Of a stretch of 64,000 bases of DNA, positions 46,225-55,173 are shown one piece after another. The translations under genes and the position numbers were made by a program. Numbering within the stretch: position 1 is the first letter of the stretch; every line of letters starts with the position of its first letter. The notes below the pieces were generated by a model. That model did no database searches and was not told where the DNA came from. It saw only the letters and a program-made list of their open reading frames with translations. The stretch covers positions 1 through 64,000 of the forward strand of contig NZ_WBVT01000002.1 of the NCBI RefSeq assembly GCF_009193355.1, written 5' to 3'. The stretch comes from Bifidobacterium leontopitheci. Lineage in GTDB: Bacteria > Actinomycetota > Actinomycetes > Actinomycetales > Bifidobacteriaceae.

Positions 46225-47457
46225 ATGGCAGAAACAACGCAGAAAGAGATCAACATCCCCGTCGCGGATCCGAACGACCCGTACGCGGTGCCGGCGGCCA
46301 TGCCGTCCAGCGCCGACAAGGAGCCCCGCTCGTTCGACGTGGCCGACTTCGCCACGCCGACCAGCAAGCAGGACGATTGGCGCTACACGCCGCTTGACCG
46401 CATCAGCGAGTTCTTCGACGTGTTCAAACCCAGCGGCGAGACGACCATCGCCATCGGCAACACCGACGGCACGGCGGTCGACCCCGCGCAGGTGCACGTC
46501 AGCCAGGTCAAGCTCGGCGAAGGCGTCTCCGGCACCGTCTCCAAGCCGAGTGACCGCGCGGCGGCAGTCGAGTGGAACTCCGGGCGCACCGCCACGATCA
46601 TCGAACTGGAAGGCGAGATCGCCAAGCCGATCCTCATCGACATCACCGGCAGCGGCGAAGACCTCGACGCCCTGCACCTGGTCATCGCCGCCGCCGACAA
46701 CGCAAAGGCCGACGTGATCGTCGAACACCACGGCCTCGCCCGTCTCGCCGAAGGCGTGGAGGTCACCACGGGCCGCAACTCGCACGTCTCCACCACGTTC
46801 GTGCAGGAATGGGCCAAAGGCTCCAAGCATGTGGCCAACCAGCGCATCCACGTGGGCGAAGGGGCGTCGCTGCGCCACTCCGTCGTCACGCTCGGCGGCG
46901 ACGTCGTCCGCATCCGCATGGACCAGGACTTCGGCGGACCGCAAGGCGACCTCAACATGCTCGGCATCTACTTCGTCGACCCCGGCGAACACATCGAGCA
47001 CCGCACGATGGTCGTCCACAACGAGCCCGAATGCAAGTCGCGCGTCGTCTACAAGGGTGCGCTCGACGGCAAGGACGCGCACTCCACGTGGGTCGGCAAC
47101 GCGCTCATCCAGCCGACCGCACCCGGCACTGACTCCTACGAGCTCAACCGCAACCTCGTGCTCACGCCAGGCGCCATCGCCGACTCCGAGCCGAACTTGG
47201 AGATCGAGAACGGCAACATCATCGGCGCAGGCCACGCCAGCTCCGTCGGCCGTTTCGACGACGAGGAGCTGTTCTACCTGCAGTCTCGCGGCATCCCCGA
47301 GACCGAAGCGCGCAAGCTCGTCGTGCGCGGCTTCTTCGGCGAACTCGTCGAGGAGATCGGCGTGCCGTACATCTCGCAGCATCTGATGGAAACAATCGAC
47401 CGCCGCCTCGCCCGCGGCGAAAGCGACGCCATGAAAGCCGTATTGGAGGACAAGTAA
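46225..47457 (+). CDS. sufD: Fe-S cluster assembly protein SufD
   Basis: 410 residues, a SufB relative and its partner in SufBC2D. The first 100 residues are variable. The beta-helix core has HVSTTFVQEWAKGSKHVANQ, VVYKGALDGKDAHSTWVGN, then GHASSVGRFDDEELFYLQSR and the end motif GIPETEARKLVVRGFF. Starts 6 bp after sufB; sufC follows after 2 bp, so the three are tightly coupled. Confidence 0.94.
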   Translation: MAETTQKEINIPVADPNDPYAVPAAMPSSADKEPRSFDVADFATPTSKQDDWRYTPLDRISEFFDVFKPSGETTIAIGNTDGTAVDPAQVHVSQVKLGEGVSGTVSKPSDRAAAVEWNSGRTATIIELEGEIAKPILIDITGSGEDLDALHLVIAAADNAKADVIVEHHGLARLAEGVEVTTGRNSHVSTTFVQEWAKGSKHVANQRIHVGEGASLRHSVVTLGGDVVRIRMDQDFGGPQGDLNMLGIYFVDPGEHIEHRTMVVHNEPECKSRVVYKGALDGKDAHSTWVGNALIQPTAPGTDSYELNRNLVLTPGAIADSEPNLEIENGNIIGAGHASSVGRFDDEELFYLQSRGIPETEARKLVVRGFFGELVEEIGVPYISQHLMETIDRRLARGESDAMKAVLEDK

Positions 47458-47459
47458 CG

Positions 47460-48248
47460 ATGGCCGAACAGCATACCCTGGAAATCAAGGACCTCTACGC
47501 ATCCGTGGAGACCAAGGAGGGTCGCAAGCAGATCCTCAAAGGCGTGAACCTCACCGTCCACTCCGGTGAGACGCACGCCATCATGGGGCCCAACGGCTCC
47601 GGTAAGTCCACGCTCGCCTACACGCTGGCCGGACACCCCAAGTACGAGGTCGACTCCGGCGAGGCGCTGCTCGACGGCGTCGACATCCTCAAGCAGACCC
47701 CCGACCTGCGCGCCAAGGAAGGCCTGTTCCTCGCCATGCAGTACCCGGTCGAAGTGCCCGGCGTCTCCATGACGAACTTCCTGCGCACCGCGAAGACCGA
47801 GATCGACGGCAAGGCCCCGGCCATCCGCACGTGGGCCAAGGAGCTCGGCGAAGCCATGAAGCGACTGCGCATGGACCCGAAGTTCGCCTCCCGCTCCGTC
47901 AACGACGGCTTCTCCGGCGGCGAGAAGAAGCGCGCCGAAGTGCTGCAGCTCGAACTGCTCAAGCCCAAGTTCGCAATCATGGACGAGACCGACTCCGGCC
48001 TTGACGTCGACGCGCTGCGCATCGTCTCCGAAGGCGTCAACCGCGCCAAGGAGAACACCGGCCTCGGCATCCTCATGGTCACGCACTACACGCGCATCCT
48101 CAAGTACATCAAGCCGGACATCGTGCACGTGTTCGCCGACGGCCACTTCGTCAAGACCGGCGGCCCCGAACTTGCCGACTACCTTGAGGAGCACGGCTAC
48201 GACGAGTACCTGCCGGAAGGCGCGGACTCCGAATCGGCACTGGCCTGA
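47460..48248 (+). CDS. sufC: Fe-S cluster assembly ATPase SufC
   Basis: 262 residues. ABC-type ATPase that powers SufB-SufD. Walker A GPNGSGKST (43-51), Q-loop AMQYPVEVPGV, signature SGGEKKR near 153, Walker B AIMDETDSGLDVDAL, and the switch His in VTHYTR. The ExSGLD form of Walker B is specific to SufC. Confidence 0.97.
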   Translation: MAEQHTLEIKDLYASVETKEGRKQILKGVNLTVHSGETHAIMGPNGSGKSTLAYTLAGHPKYEVDSGEALLDGVDILKQTPDLRAKEGLFLAMQYPVEVPGVSMTNFLRTAKTEIDGKAPAIRTWAKELGEAMKRLRMDPKFASRSVNDGFSGGEKKRAEVLQLELLKPKFAIMDETDSGLDVDALRIVSEGVNRAKENTGLGILMVTHYTRILKYIKPDIVHVFADGHFVKTGGPELADYLEEHGYDEYLPEGADSESALA

Positions 48249-48284
48249 CGTTCCGGCATCGTACGCGGTCACTGCGGTGACCGC

Positions 48285-48367
48285 GTGTGCGGGGAGGCGC
48301 CGGTCCACGACACACTCAAGGCCGTTCGGCCAAGCATACGGTCGTGAACCGGCGCCTCCCCGCACAC
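48285..48367. repeat. 83-bp long hairpin between sufC and sufS
   Basis: Arms 48285-48304 and 48348-48367 match over 20 bp. After one mismatch, CACGAC/GTCGTG extend the stem to 27 bp, and GGCC-GTTC-GGCC sits inside the loop. GCGGTCA-CTGCGG-TGACCGC (48275-48284 region) precedes it. It may attenuate transcription between SufBDC and SufSU, or protect the upstream mRNA. Confidence 0.7.
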
Positions 48368-48425
48368 GCTCGATTGGGTGCATGCGTGCGGACAGTGCGT
48401 CGAAGTCACTGGAAAGGGGAAAAAT

Positions 48426-49700
48426 ATGACAGATTTTGCAGCGATCAGGGATGAGTTTCCGATTCTGAAGCAGGAGATTCATGGGCATCCGCTCGTGTAT
48501 CTCGATTCGGCGGCTACCTCGCAGAAGCCGCAGTGCGTGATCGACGCGGAGGCGGATTTCTACCGTACGATCAACGCCGGCGTGCACCGCGGCGCCCATG
48601 AGCTCGCGGCACGTGCCACGGAGGCGTTCGAAGACGCCCGCGCCAAGGTCGCCAGGCTCGTCGGCGCGAACGCTACCGAAGGCGAGGAGGAGGTCGTCGT
48701 CACCGCTGGCGCCACTGCGGGCCTCAATTTGCTGGCCACCGCGTTCGGCAACGCCTCGCTGGGGCGCGGAGGCGAGGCCGCCAAACGGTTCGCCCTGAAG
48801 CCCGGCGACGAGATCGTCGTCTCCAAGGCCGAACACCATTCCGTGCTGCTGCCGTTCCAGGAGCTCGCCTACCGCACCGGCGCCACCTTCAAGTGGATCG
48901 ACCTGACCGAAGACGGCCGCGTGCGCACCGACAACCTCGACGAGGTCATCACCGAACGCACCAAGGTCGTCGCGGTCACGCACGTAGGCAACACCACGGG
49001 CGCCATCACCGACATCGCGCCGATCGTGCGCCGCGCCCATGAGGTCGGCGCCCTGTTCATCCTCGACGCCTGCCAGTCGGTGCCTCACATCAAGGTCGAC
49101 TTCCACGCGATGGGCGTCGACTTCGCCGCCTGGAGCGCGCACAAGATGTACGGCCCCACCGGCGTAGGCTTCCTCTATGGCCGCCGCGAGCTGCTCGAGG
49201 CCCTGCCGCCGGCCAACTTCGGCGGTTCCATGGTCGAACTCGCATGGATGGACCAGCCGGCACAGTACATGGAGCCGCCGGCACGATTCGAAGCCGGCAC
49301 CCAGCCGGTCGCGCAGGTCGTCGCCGCAGGCGTCGCCGCCGACTGGATGATGAACATCGGGCTCGAGAACATCGAAGCGCACGAGAAGACCATTGCCGCC
49401 GAGCTGCTCAAACTCGGCGACATCGACGGCGTGCGCATCCTCGGCCCCCGCGAGAACGTGGACCGCATCGGCACCGTCGCGTTCGACGTCGCCGGCGTCC
49501 ACCCGCATGACGTCGGCCAGTACATCGACGCGCAGGGCATCGCCATCCGCGTCGGCCACCACTGCGCCCAGCCGGTGCACCGCCACTTCGGGCTCTACGC
49601 CTCCAACCGCGCATCCTCCGGCGTGTACAACACGGTCGAAGAGGCGCAGGCCCTGGTCGAGGCGGTCAAGGGCGTGCGCCCGTTCTTCGGCGCGGCCTGA
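48426..49700 (+). CDS. sufS: Cysteine desulfurase SufS
   Basis: 424 residues. PLP enzyme that takes sulfur from cysteine for Fe-S assembly. LVYLDSAATSQKP at the N-terminus, VSKAEHHSVLLPF, ILDACQSVPHIKVD with the PLP Asp, and the Schiff-base Lys240 in WSAHKMYGPTGVGFLYG. Persulfide Cys380 in RVGHHCAQPVHRHF marks a group II enzyme. SD GAAAGGGG before the ATG. 177 bp and a long hairpin separate it from sufC. Confidence 0.96.
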   Translation: MTDFAAIRDEFPILKQEIHGHPLVYLDSAATSQKPQCVIDAEADFYRTINAGVHRGAHELAARATEAFEDARAKVARLVGANATEGEEEVVVTAGATAGLNLLATAFGNASLGRGGEAAKRFALKPGDEIVVSKAEHHSVLLPFQELAYRTGATFKWIDLTEDGRVRTDNLDEVITERTKVVAVTHVGNTTGAITDIAPIVRRAHEVGALFILDACQSVPHIKVDFHAMGVDFAAWSAHKMYGPTGVGFLYGRRELLEALPPANFGGSMVELAWMDQPAQYMEPPARFEAGTQPVAQVVAAGVAADWMMNIGLENIEAHEKTIAAELLKLGDIDGVRILGPRENVDRIGTVAFDVAGVHPHDVGQYIDAQGIAIRVGHHCAQPVHRHFGLYASNRASSGVYNTVEEAQALVEAVKGVRPFFGAA

Positions 49701-49728
49701 GCGGACCTGCACGATACGGCCATGTCCC

Positions 49729-49800
49729 CCTGCGTGGAGCATCCTCCGCACGTGGGGGAGCGGGAGCCGCCGTCCTGGACCTTCACGGATCCGACGGCGG
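49729..49800 (+). terminator. Two hairpins after sufS
   Basis: CCCCC-TGCGTGGAG with CTCCGCACG-TGGGGG (about 49727-49758) and CCGCCGTC (49767-49774) with GACGGCGG (49793-49800), the latter followed by TTCCTTT. They suggest at least partial termination before sufU. Confidence 0.6.
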
Positions 49801-49933
49801 TTCCTTTGCTGTTGACACAGCGGTATAAGTTCATACGGGATTCTATAGTACGTATTCGGCCCGCGTTCATCACGCAGGATGAACGAGCAGGATGAGTGAC
49901 CACAGGCCCATGACCGTGGGAAAGGAGACATGC

Positions 49934-50473
49934 ATGAGCGATTTCGGCATGAGTGGCGACGATCTGGAGCAGATGTACCAGGAGGTGATCCTGGAAGCCG
50001 CACGCGACCCGCATGGCCGCGAGCATTTCGCCCCAGACTTGGCCAAGGAGGGCAGCGGCGACACCGTGATCCGCGCCAGCCATGAATACTGCACACCCGG
50101 CGAGTCGCACCAGTTCAACCCCACGTGCGGCGACGAGGCGACCGTGCATGCCGAAGTCTCCGACAAGGAGCCGCACACCATCGAACGACTCGTGTGGGAC
50201 GGCCACGGATGCTCGATTTCGCAGGCGAGCCTGTCCGTCATGGTCGACCTGTGCGCCGGCAAGACGGTCGACGAGGCAATGGAGCTGTTCCGTGACTTCC
50301 ATCAGCTCATGGAATCGCGCGGCGCCGGCCTCGGCGACGAGGACAAGGAGGAGCGTCTCGGCGATGCCGTCGTGTTCCAGGGCGTCTCGAAGTATCCGAT
50401 GCGCATCAAATGCGCGCTCCTTGGCTGGGAGGGCATGCGCGATTCCGTGGCCAAGGCGCTGGCAGCGAAATGA
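49934..50473 (+). CDS. sufU: SufU, sulfur relay / Fe-S assembly protein
   Basis: 179 residues. IscU-like zinc protein that accepts sulfur from SufS. Zinc and active-site residues are Cys65 and Asp67 (NPTCGDE), Cys93 (GHGCSIS) and Cys160 (RIKCALLGW). The SufU-specific insertion between Cys93 and Cys160 (MELFRDFHQLMESRGAGLGD) separates it from true IscU. SD AAAGGAG 7 nt before the ATG. A possible separate promoter lies in the 233 bp upstream (TTGACA near 49814, TATAGT near 49844), but the spacing is wrong for one promoter. Confidence 0.94.
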   Translation: MSDFGMSGDDLEQMYQEVILEAARDPHGREHFAPDLAKEGSGDTVIRASHEYCTPGESHQFNPTCGDEATVHAEVSDKEPHTIERLVWDGHGCSISQASLSVMVDLCAGKTVDEAMELFRDFHQLMESRGAGLGDEDKEERLGDAVVFQGVSKYPMRIKCALLGWEGMRDSVAKALAAK

Positions 50474-50577
50474 CACTGTGCTTCGGCCGTGACGCGTAGT
50501 ACGCTGGAAGCCGGAGCGACATGCATGCGGGGGATAGGCCCCCTGCAGTCATCCCACCCACCAATGTTTGGAGAGCA

Positions 50578-51186
50578 ATGAGCGACAATCTGGTACCTGA
50601 GCCGCAGCCGTCGGTGTTCGACGCGGTAAACGAGGTCCTCGGCGACGAGGAAGCGGCTCGTCGAGTAATGGCGAACCCGAAGCTGGCCGCGGGATTCCCC
50701 AACGGCCATCCGGCTCCGACCGCCGCGGCCGGCACGCAGTCCGGCGAGGACATGTGCGCGTGCGGGCGTCATCCGAAGAGCGAATGCCAGGACGGCGACC
50801 ATGCCGGCGAGCACAGCAGCGAGGATGACATCCCGCTCAAGGCCGTCGACGACATCGGCCGTGCGACCGCCGAAGACGTCAAGGAGGCGCTCCATCAGGT
50901 CATCGACCCCGAGCTTGGCATCGACGTCATCGACCTTGGCCTCGTCTACGGCATCGAAATCGACGAACTGGGCCGCGCGATCATCACGATGACGCTCACC
51001 ACGCCGGCCTGCCCGCTGACCGACCTCATCGAGGACGAATGCGCCAGCACGCTCGCCGGCCTTGTCGAGGAGTTCCGCATCGACTGGACGTGGAACCCGC
51101 GCTGGACGGTCGACAAGATCACTCCCGAAGGCCGCGACCAGCTCGCCGCGCTCGGCTTCAACTTCGACAACATGCCGAAGTACTGA
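50578..51186 (+). CDS. DUF59/MIP18 family protein (SufT-like) with Cys-containing N-terminal extension
   Basis: 202 residues. The C-terminal 105 residues are DUF59: VKEALHQVIDPELGIDVIDL, GLVYGIEID and MTLTTPACPLTDLIEDE, with the conserved Cys. SufT-type proteins help Fe-S cluster maturation or transfer. The first 95 residues are an extra acidic segment with CACGRHPKSEC, three Cys in 11 residues, which could bind metal. SD GGAGAG before the ATG at 50578. End of the suf cluster; a strong double terminator follows. Confidence 0.9.
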   Translation: MSDNLVPEPQPSVFDAVNEVLGDEEAARRVMANPKLAAGFPNGHPAPTAAAGTQSGEDMCACGRHPKSECQDGDHAGEHSSEDDIPLKAVDDIGRATAEDVKEALHQVIDPELGIDVIDLGLVYGIEIDELGRAIITMTLTTPACPLTDLIEDECASTLAGLVEEFRIDWTWNPRWTVDKITPEGRDQLAALGFNFDNMPKY

Positions 51187-51200
51187 ACTTATCGATGGTC

Positions 51201-51256
51201 TGGGCTTCGGCACTGAAGCCCAACGACAATGGGGCTTCCCTTTCGGGAAGCCCCAT
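51201..51256. terminator. Double hairpin between sufT-like gene and glgC (bidirectional)
   Basis: TGGGCTTC-GGCACT-GAAGCCCA (51201-51222) and a 12-bp perfect stem 51229-51240/51245-51256 with a TTTC loop. They serve both converging genes. Confidence 0.85.
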
Positions 51257-51285
51257 TTGCTATAGGGATGGTGTCAAACCGTATA

Positions 51286-52533
51286 TCAGTCGTCGACCAC
51301 AGTGCCCTTCGGCACCACGGTGATGCCTTCCGGCGTGACGGTGAAGCCGCGAGCCAGATCCTTCTCCGTGTCGATGCCGACGGTGGAGTTCTCGGTCAGG
51401 ACCACGTTCTTGTCGAGGATCGCCTTGTACACGCGGGCGCGACGGTTCACGATCACGCCGTCGAACAGCACCGAATCCACGACCTGCGCCCACGAGTGGA
51501 TGCGCACGTTCGGGGAGAGCACCGAGTGGTGCACCTCGCCGCCGGAGACGATGACGCCGGGGGAGACGATCGAGTCGGTCGCGTGGCCGAGACGGTCACG
51601 GCCGGCGTGCACGAACTTGGCGGGCGGCAGCGTGCCGGAGTTCGTGTAGATCGGCCACGCCTGGTTGTACAGGTTGAACTCGGGCACGTAGGCGATGAGG
51701 TCCATGTGCGCATCGTAGAACTGCTTGATGGTACCCACGTCGCGCCAGTAGGCGTGGTCGGTCGGCGTCGCGCCGGGAATCACGTTCGAGTTGAAGTCGT
51801 ACACGCCGGCCTCGCCGCGAGCGGCGAAGTACGGGGCGATGTCGCCACCCATGTCGTGCTTCGTGTCCTCGGCCTTCTCGTCCTTGGCGAGCGCGTCGAA
51901 CAGGGCGTCCGTGTTCGCCACGTAGTTGCCCATCGAGGCGAGGAACGAGTTCGGGTCGTCCGGCAGTCCTTCGGTCGTGGCCGGCTTCTCCTGGAACTCG
52001 CGGATCTGGTTCGGATGGTTCGGATCCACGCTGATCACGCCGAACTGGTTCGACTGGGCGATCGGCTGGCGGATGCCGGCCACCGTGAATTCGGCGCCGG
52101 ATTCGATGTGCTGTTCGACCATCTGGCCGAAGTCCATGCGGTAGACGTGATCGGCGCCGACGATGACGACGATATCCGGCTGCACGTCCTCGATGATGTT
52201 GATGGTCTGGTAGATGGCGTCGGCGGAGCCGAGGTACCAGTGCTTGCCGAGACGCTGCTGTGCGGGCACAGGGGAGACGTAGTTGCCGAGCAGCGAGGAG
52301 AAACGCCACATCTGGGAGATATGGCGGTCGAGCGAATGCGACTTGTACTGGGTCAGCACGATGATGTGCCGGTAATCGGAGTTCACCAGATTACTCAGCG
52401 GGAAATCGATCAGGCGGAAGACTCCGCCGAACGGGACGGCCGGCTTCGCGCGGTCGCGGGTCAATGGCATGAGACGGGTGCCTTCGCCGCCTGCCAGAAC
52501 GATGGAAAGAATTTTCTGCTTGTTCTTCGCCAT
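51286..52533 (-). CDS. glgC: Glucose-1-phosphate adenylyltransferase
   Basis: 415 residues. Makes ADP-glucose, the donor for glycogen synthesis. Nucleotidyl-transferase motif [25 protein letters not shown] (positions 14-38), substrate motif [14 protein letters not shown], and [15 protein letters not shown]; a C-terminal left-handed beta-helix ([18 protein letters not shown]). SD GAGAGGAG about 7 nt before the ATG. Monocistronic. Confidence 0.97.
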   Translation of the reverse strand: MAKNKQKILSIVLAGGEGTRLMPLTRDRAKPAVPFGGVFRLIDFPLSNLVNSDYRHIIVLTQYKSHSLDRHISQMWRFSSLLGNYVSPVPAQQRLGKHWYLGSADAIYQTINIIEDVQPDIVVIVGADHVYRMDFGQMVEQHIESGAEFTVAGIRQPIAQSNQFGVISVDPNHPNQIREFQEKPATTEGLPDDPNSFLASMGNYVANTDALFDALAKDEKAEDTKHDMGGDIAPYFAARGEAGVYDFNSNVIPGATPTDHAYWRDVGTIKQFYDAHMDLIAYVPEFNLYNQAWPIYTNSGTLPPAKFVHAGRDRLGHATDSIVSPGVIVSGGEVHHSVLSPNVRIHSWAQVVDSVLFDGVIVNRRARVYKAILDKNVVLTENSTVGIDTEKDLARGFTVTPEGITVVPKGTVVDD

Positions 52534-52740
52534 CAGGGTGCTCCTCTCGTTGTCCACAACGCCTGGGCCGGCGTTGCACGGCTTTGCGTGCTCCTGCTTC
52601 CTTGCCGGGGCTACACCAACTATGATTGCACATTTCCGGCCGAGTGCAAGGAACAGGCGGCGCGTGTCTCGAAAAAACCATCCTGAATGACGTATTTCGG
52701 CGTGTCTTGCGGCACGCCGGCGCGTCATGTCATTCCTTCG

Positions 52741-53616
52741 TCACTCGAGCGCGCGCTGCGGCGAGGTCGCATAGAAGGCGACGGCGCTCGAGGCGGCGAC
52801 GTTCAGGCTGTCGACGCCGTGGGACATGGGGATCTTCACCGTCAGGTCGGCTCCGGCGATGGTGTGGCGGGACAGGCCGTCGCCTTCGGTGCCGAAGATC
52901 AGTGCGATGCGTTCGATGTGGTCGGGGGAGCCGGGGTCGTTGTTGAGACGTCGGGTCAGCTCGCCGAGCGAGATCGAATCGTCGCTGAGCGCCATGGCGA
53001 CCGTCGTGAAACCGAGGCCGTTGAGCCGCGCCAGGCCTTCGCGCGGCCAGGAATGGGCGTCGTCGCCGATGCGGGTCCATGGAATCTGGAACACGGTGCC
53101 CATCGAGACACGGGCGGCGCGCCGGTACAGCGGGTCGCCGCACGAGGGGGTGACGAGCACGGCGTCGACGTCGAGCGCGGCGGCCGAGCGCATCAGCGCA
53201 CCGACGTTGGTGTGGTCGACGATGTTCTCCATGACGGCGACGCGGCGGGCGTCGCGGCACACGTCTTCGACGGTGGGCAGCTTCCAGCGGCGCATGGCCG
53301 CGAGGGCGCCGCGGTGAAGCCGGTAGCCGGTCAGCTGTCGCAGCTGCTCGGGGGAGGCGACGTACACGGGGACGTCCGGCCCCCACTTGGCGTCGATCGC
53401 TGCGAACTCGGCCTGCATGCCCTCGATCCACGGCTCCTCGACGAGCAGCGAGATGGGCTCTCGGCCTGCGGCCAGTGCGCGGTCGATGACCTTCGGCGAC
53501 TCCGCGATGAACAGGCCCTTCGCCGGTTCCAGACGGTTGCGCAGCTGGATTTCGGTGAGGTTGACGTAGGCCGACACCCGTTCGTCGTTGATGGAGTCGA
53601 TGGTGATGAAACGCAT
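52741..53616 (-). CDS. SpoU/TrmH-family RNA 2'-O-methyltransferase
   Basis: 291 residues. An N-terminal substrate-binding domain (LFIAESPKVIDRALAAG) is followed by the SPOUT knot: motif 1 VDHTNVGALMRSAAALDVDA, motif 2 LIFGTEGDGLS, motif 3 IPMSHGVDSLNVAASSAVAFY. It methylates a ribose in rRNA or tRNA with SAM. The target is unknown; relatives are called TsnR-like or TrmH-like. SD GAAAGG before the ATG. Confidence 0.92.
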   Translation of the reverse strand: MRFITIDSINDERVSAYVNLTEIQLRNRLEPAKGLFIAESPKVIDRALAAGREPISLLVEEPWIEGMQAEFAAIDAKWGPDVPVYVASPEQLRQLTGYRLHRGALAAMRRWKLPTVEDVCRDARRVAVMENIVDHTNVGALMRSAAALDVDAVLVTPSCGDPLYRRAARVSMGTVFQIPWTRIGDDAHSWPREGLARLNGLGFTTVAMALSDDSISLGELTRRLNNDPGSPDHIERIALIFGTEGDGLSRHTIAGADLTVKIPMSHGVDSLNVAASSAVAFYATSPQRALE

Positions 53617-53660
53617 GGGGACCTTTCCGAAGGTTGGGCGACAGGGGATGCGGATACAAG

Positions 53661-53686
53661 AAAACCCCTTGTTTCCAAGGGGTTTT
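53661..53686 (-). terminator. tRNA-Leu terminator
   Basis: AAAACCCCTTG-TTTC-CAAGGGGTTTT is an 11-bp perfect stem, 6 bp downstream (minus) of the tRNA, ending in T4. Confidence 0.9.
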
Positions 53687-53692
53687 CGTTCG

Positions 53693-53780
53693 TGTCCGAG
53701 ATGGGACTTGAACCCACACGCCTGTATAAAATAGGCACAAGCACCTCAAGCTTGCGCGTCTACCATTCCGCCACTCGGAC
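53693..53780 (-). tRNA. tRNA-Leu (GAG)
   Basis: 88 nt, class II tRNA with a long variable arm. Acceptor GTCCGAG pairs with CTCGGAC; discriminator A. Anticodon stem CAAGC/GCTTG holds the loop TTGAGGT, giving anticodon GAG. The T-loop GGTTCAAGTCC is standard. The CCA end is not encoded. Reads CUC/CUU codons. Confidence 0.96.
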
Positions 53781-53916
53781 AAGTGTCGTTGTCAGGCAAC
53801 GAGTTGCAACTATAGCCTGCGGCCGCGGGATTGCCAAATCGGGCCGTGTATACGGCGTGTCGCCTTGTGCTGCAAGGAATCGGTCGGTGACAACGGCTCT
53901 GTGTAGCCTTGTATCC

Positions 53917-54714
53917 ATGACTGAACCTGTATTTCTGTTCGACCCGAAGACCGACAACGTGCCGGTGAACGGCGACGGCCTCAACGCGGGATGGACCATC
54001 ACGCTGCCCGCGGCCGTCAAACGGCATGCCTTGGGATCCATGCGGCTGGCCGAAGGCGACCGGCTGACCCTGTCCGACGGATGCGGCCTGGCGGTGCACG
54101 CCACCGTGTCCGACGTGCAGGCCGGGCTCGTCTCCGTCGACAGCGTCGGCCGCACCCCGCAGCCCGTCACGCGTCTGGCGCTCATTCAGGCGCTGGCGAA
54201 GAACGGCCATGACGAGACGGCCATCGACATGGCCACGCAGATCGGCGTGGACGAGGTGATCCCATGGCAGGCCAACCGGTCCATCGCCAAATGGAAGGCG
54301 GGACGCACGGACCGCAAGTGGATGCAGGTGCTCGAGGCCGCCACCGAGCAGTCGCGGCGTGTGTGGACGCCGCAGCTGGGGGAGTGCGTCTCCTCGAAGC
54401 AGGTGACGGCGATCTGCCGGCGTGCGTGCGTGCACGGCGACCTGGTGATCGTGCTGCACCAGGACGCGACGGCGACATGGTCGAGCGTCGAGGAGTCCAT
54501 CGCGACGATGGTCGACCGCTGCCTTGCGGACGGCAAGCCGCGGACGGTGAGCGTCGTGGTCGGCCCTGAAGGCGGCATCGCCGAAGAGGAGGTCGACATG
54601 TTCGTTCAGGCGGGCGCGGCTAGCGTCGTGCTCGGCGAGAACATCCTGCGCGCGTCCTGCGCGGGCCCCGTGGCGTTGTCTCTGCTTGCGAGGGCGCTCG
54701 GCAGGTTCCGGTGA
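53917..54714 (+). CDS. rsmE: 16S rRNA m3U1498 methyltransferase
   Basis: 265 residues, SPOUT family. An N-terminal PUA-like domain (RHALGSMRLAEGDRLTLSDG) is followed by the knot domain: ALAKNGHDETAIDMATQIGV, WKAGRTDRKWMQVLEAATEQ, SVVVGPEGGIAEEEVD and LGENILRASCAGPVAL. It methylates U1498 in the decoding centre. No SD; TAGCCT ends 7 nt before the ATG, so leaderless translation is likely. Confidence 0.95.
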   Translation: MTEPVFLFDPKTDNVPVNGDGLNAGWTITLPAAVKRHALGSMRLAEGDRLTLSDGCGLAVHATVSDVQAGLVSVDSVGRTPQPVTRLALIQALAKNGHDETAIDMATQIGVDEVIPWQANRSIAKWKAGRTDRKWMQVLEAATEQSRRVWTPQLGECVSSKQVTAICRRACVHGDLVIVLHQDATATWSSVEESIATMVDRCLADGKPRTVSVVVGPEGGIAEEEVDMFVQAGAASVVLGENILRASCAGPVALSLLARALGRFR

Positions 54715-54824
54715 CGGAAGGCCGCGCCGCCGCGTGACGTTGCGGCGCTGCGCCGCGGCGGCGGGAATATCCGACGGCGGCAATACCATGAAAACGGCAA
54801 CTGACATTCCCGAAGGAGCAACAT

Positions 54825-55163
54825 ATGAGCGAGTCGGACGACTGCCTGTTCTGCAAGATCATCGCAGGGCAGACCCCCAGCACCAAGGTCTATGAGGACG
54901 AGACCACCTATGCGTTCAAGGACATCAATCCGAAGGCCAAGGTGCATGTGCTGATCGTGCCGAAGCGGCACTACGCGAACGTCGCCGAACTCGCCAAGGA
55001 CGATCCGCAGCAGCTGGCGCACATCGTCGCCGTCGCGCAGTCCATCGCGGACGACGCGTTCCACGGAGCCTACCGTCTCGTGTTCAACACCGGCCTCGAC
55101 GCCGGGCAGACCGTGTTCCACGTGCACGCGCACGTGCTCACCGGCGAAAAGCTCGACGAGTAG
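54825..55163 (+). CDS. HIT family nucleotide-binding protein
   Basis: 112 residues. [20 protein letters not shown] at the N-terminus and the histidine triad HVHAH at 99-103. Hydrolyses purine nucleotide phosphoramidates or related compounds. SD GAAGGAG before the ATG. First gene of the chain HIT-phoH-ybeY-corC-era, with very short gaps. Confidence 0.96.
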   Translation: MSESDDCLFCKIIAGQTPSTKVYEDETTYAFKDINPKAKVHVLIVPKRHYANVAELAKDDPQQLAHIVAVAQSIADDAFHGAYRLVFNTGLDAGQTVFHVHAHVLTGEKLDE

Positions 55164-55173
55164 AAGGGGTGTT

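Noticed and set aside
49813..49850. sufU promoter TTGACA ... TATAGT
   Set aside because: The spacer is about 24 bp, too long for a sigma-70 type promoter. It may be a coincidence of two unrelated boxes.
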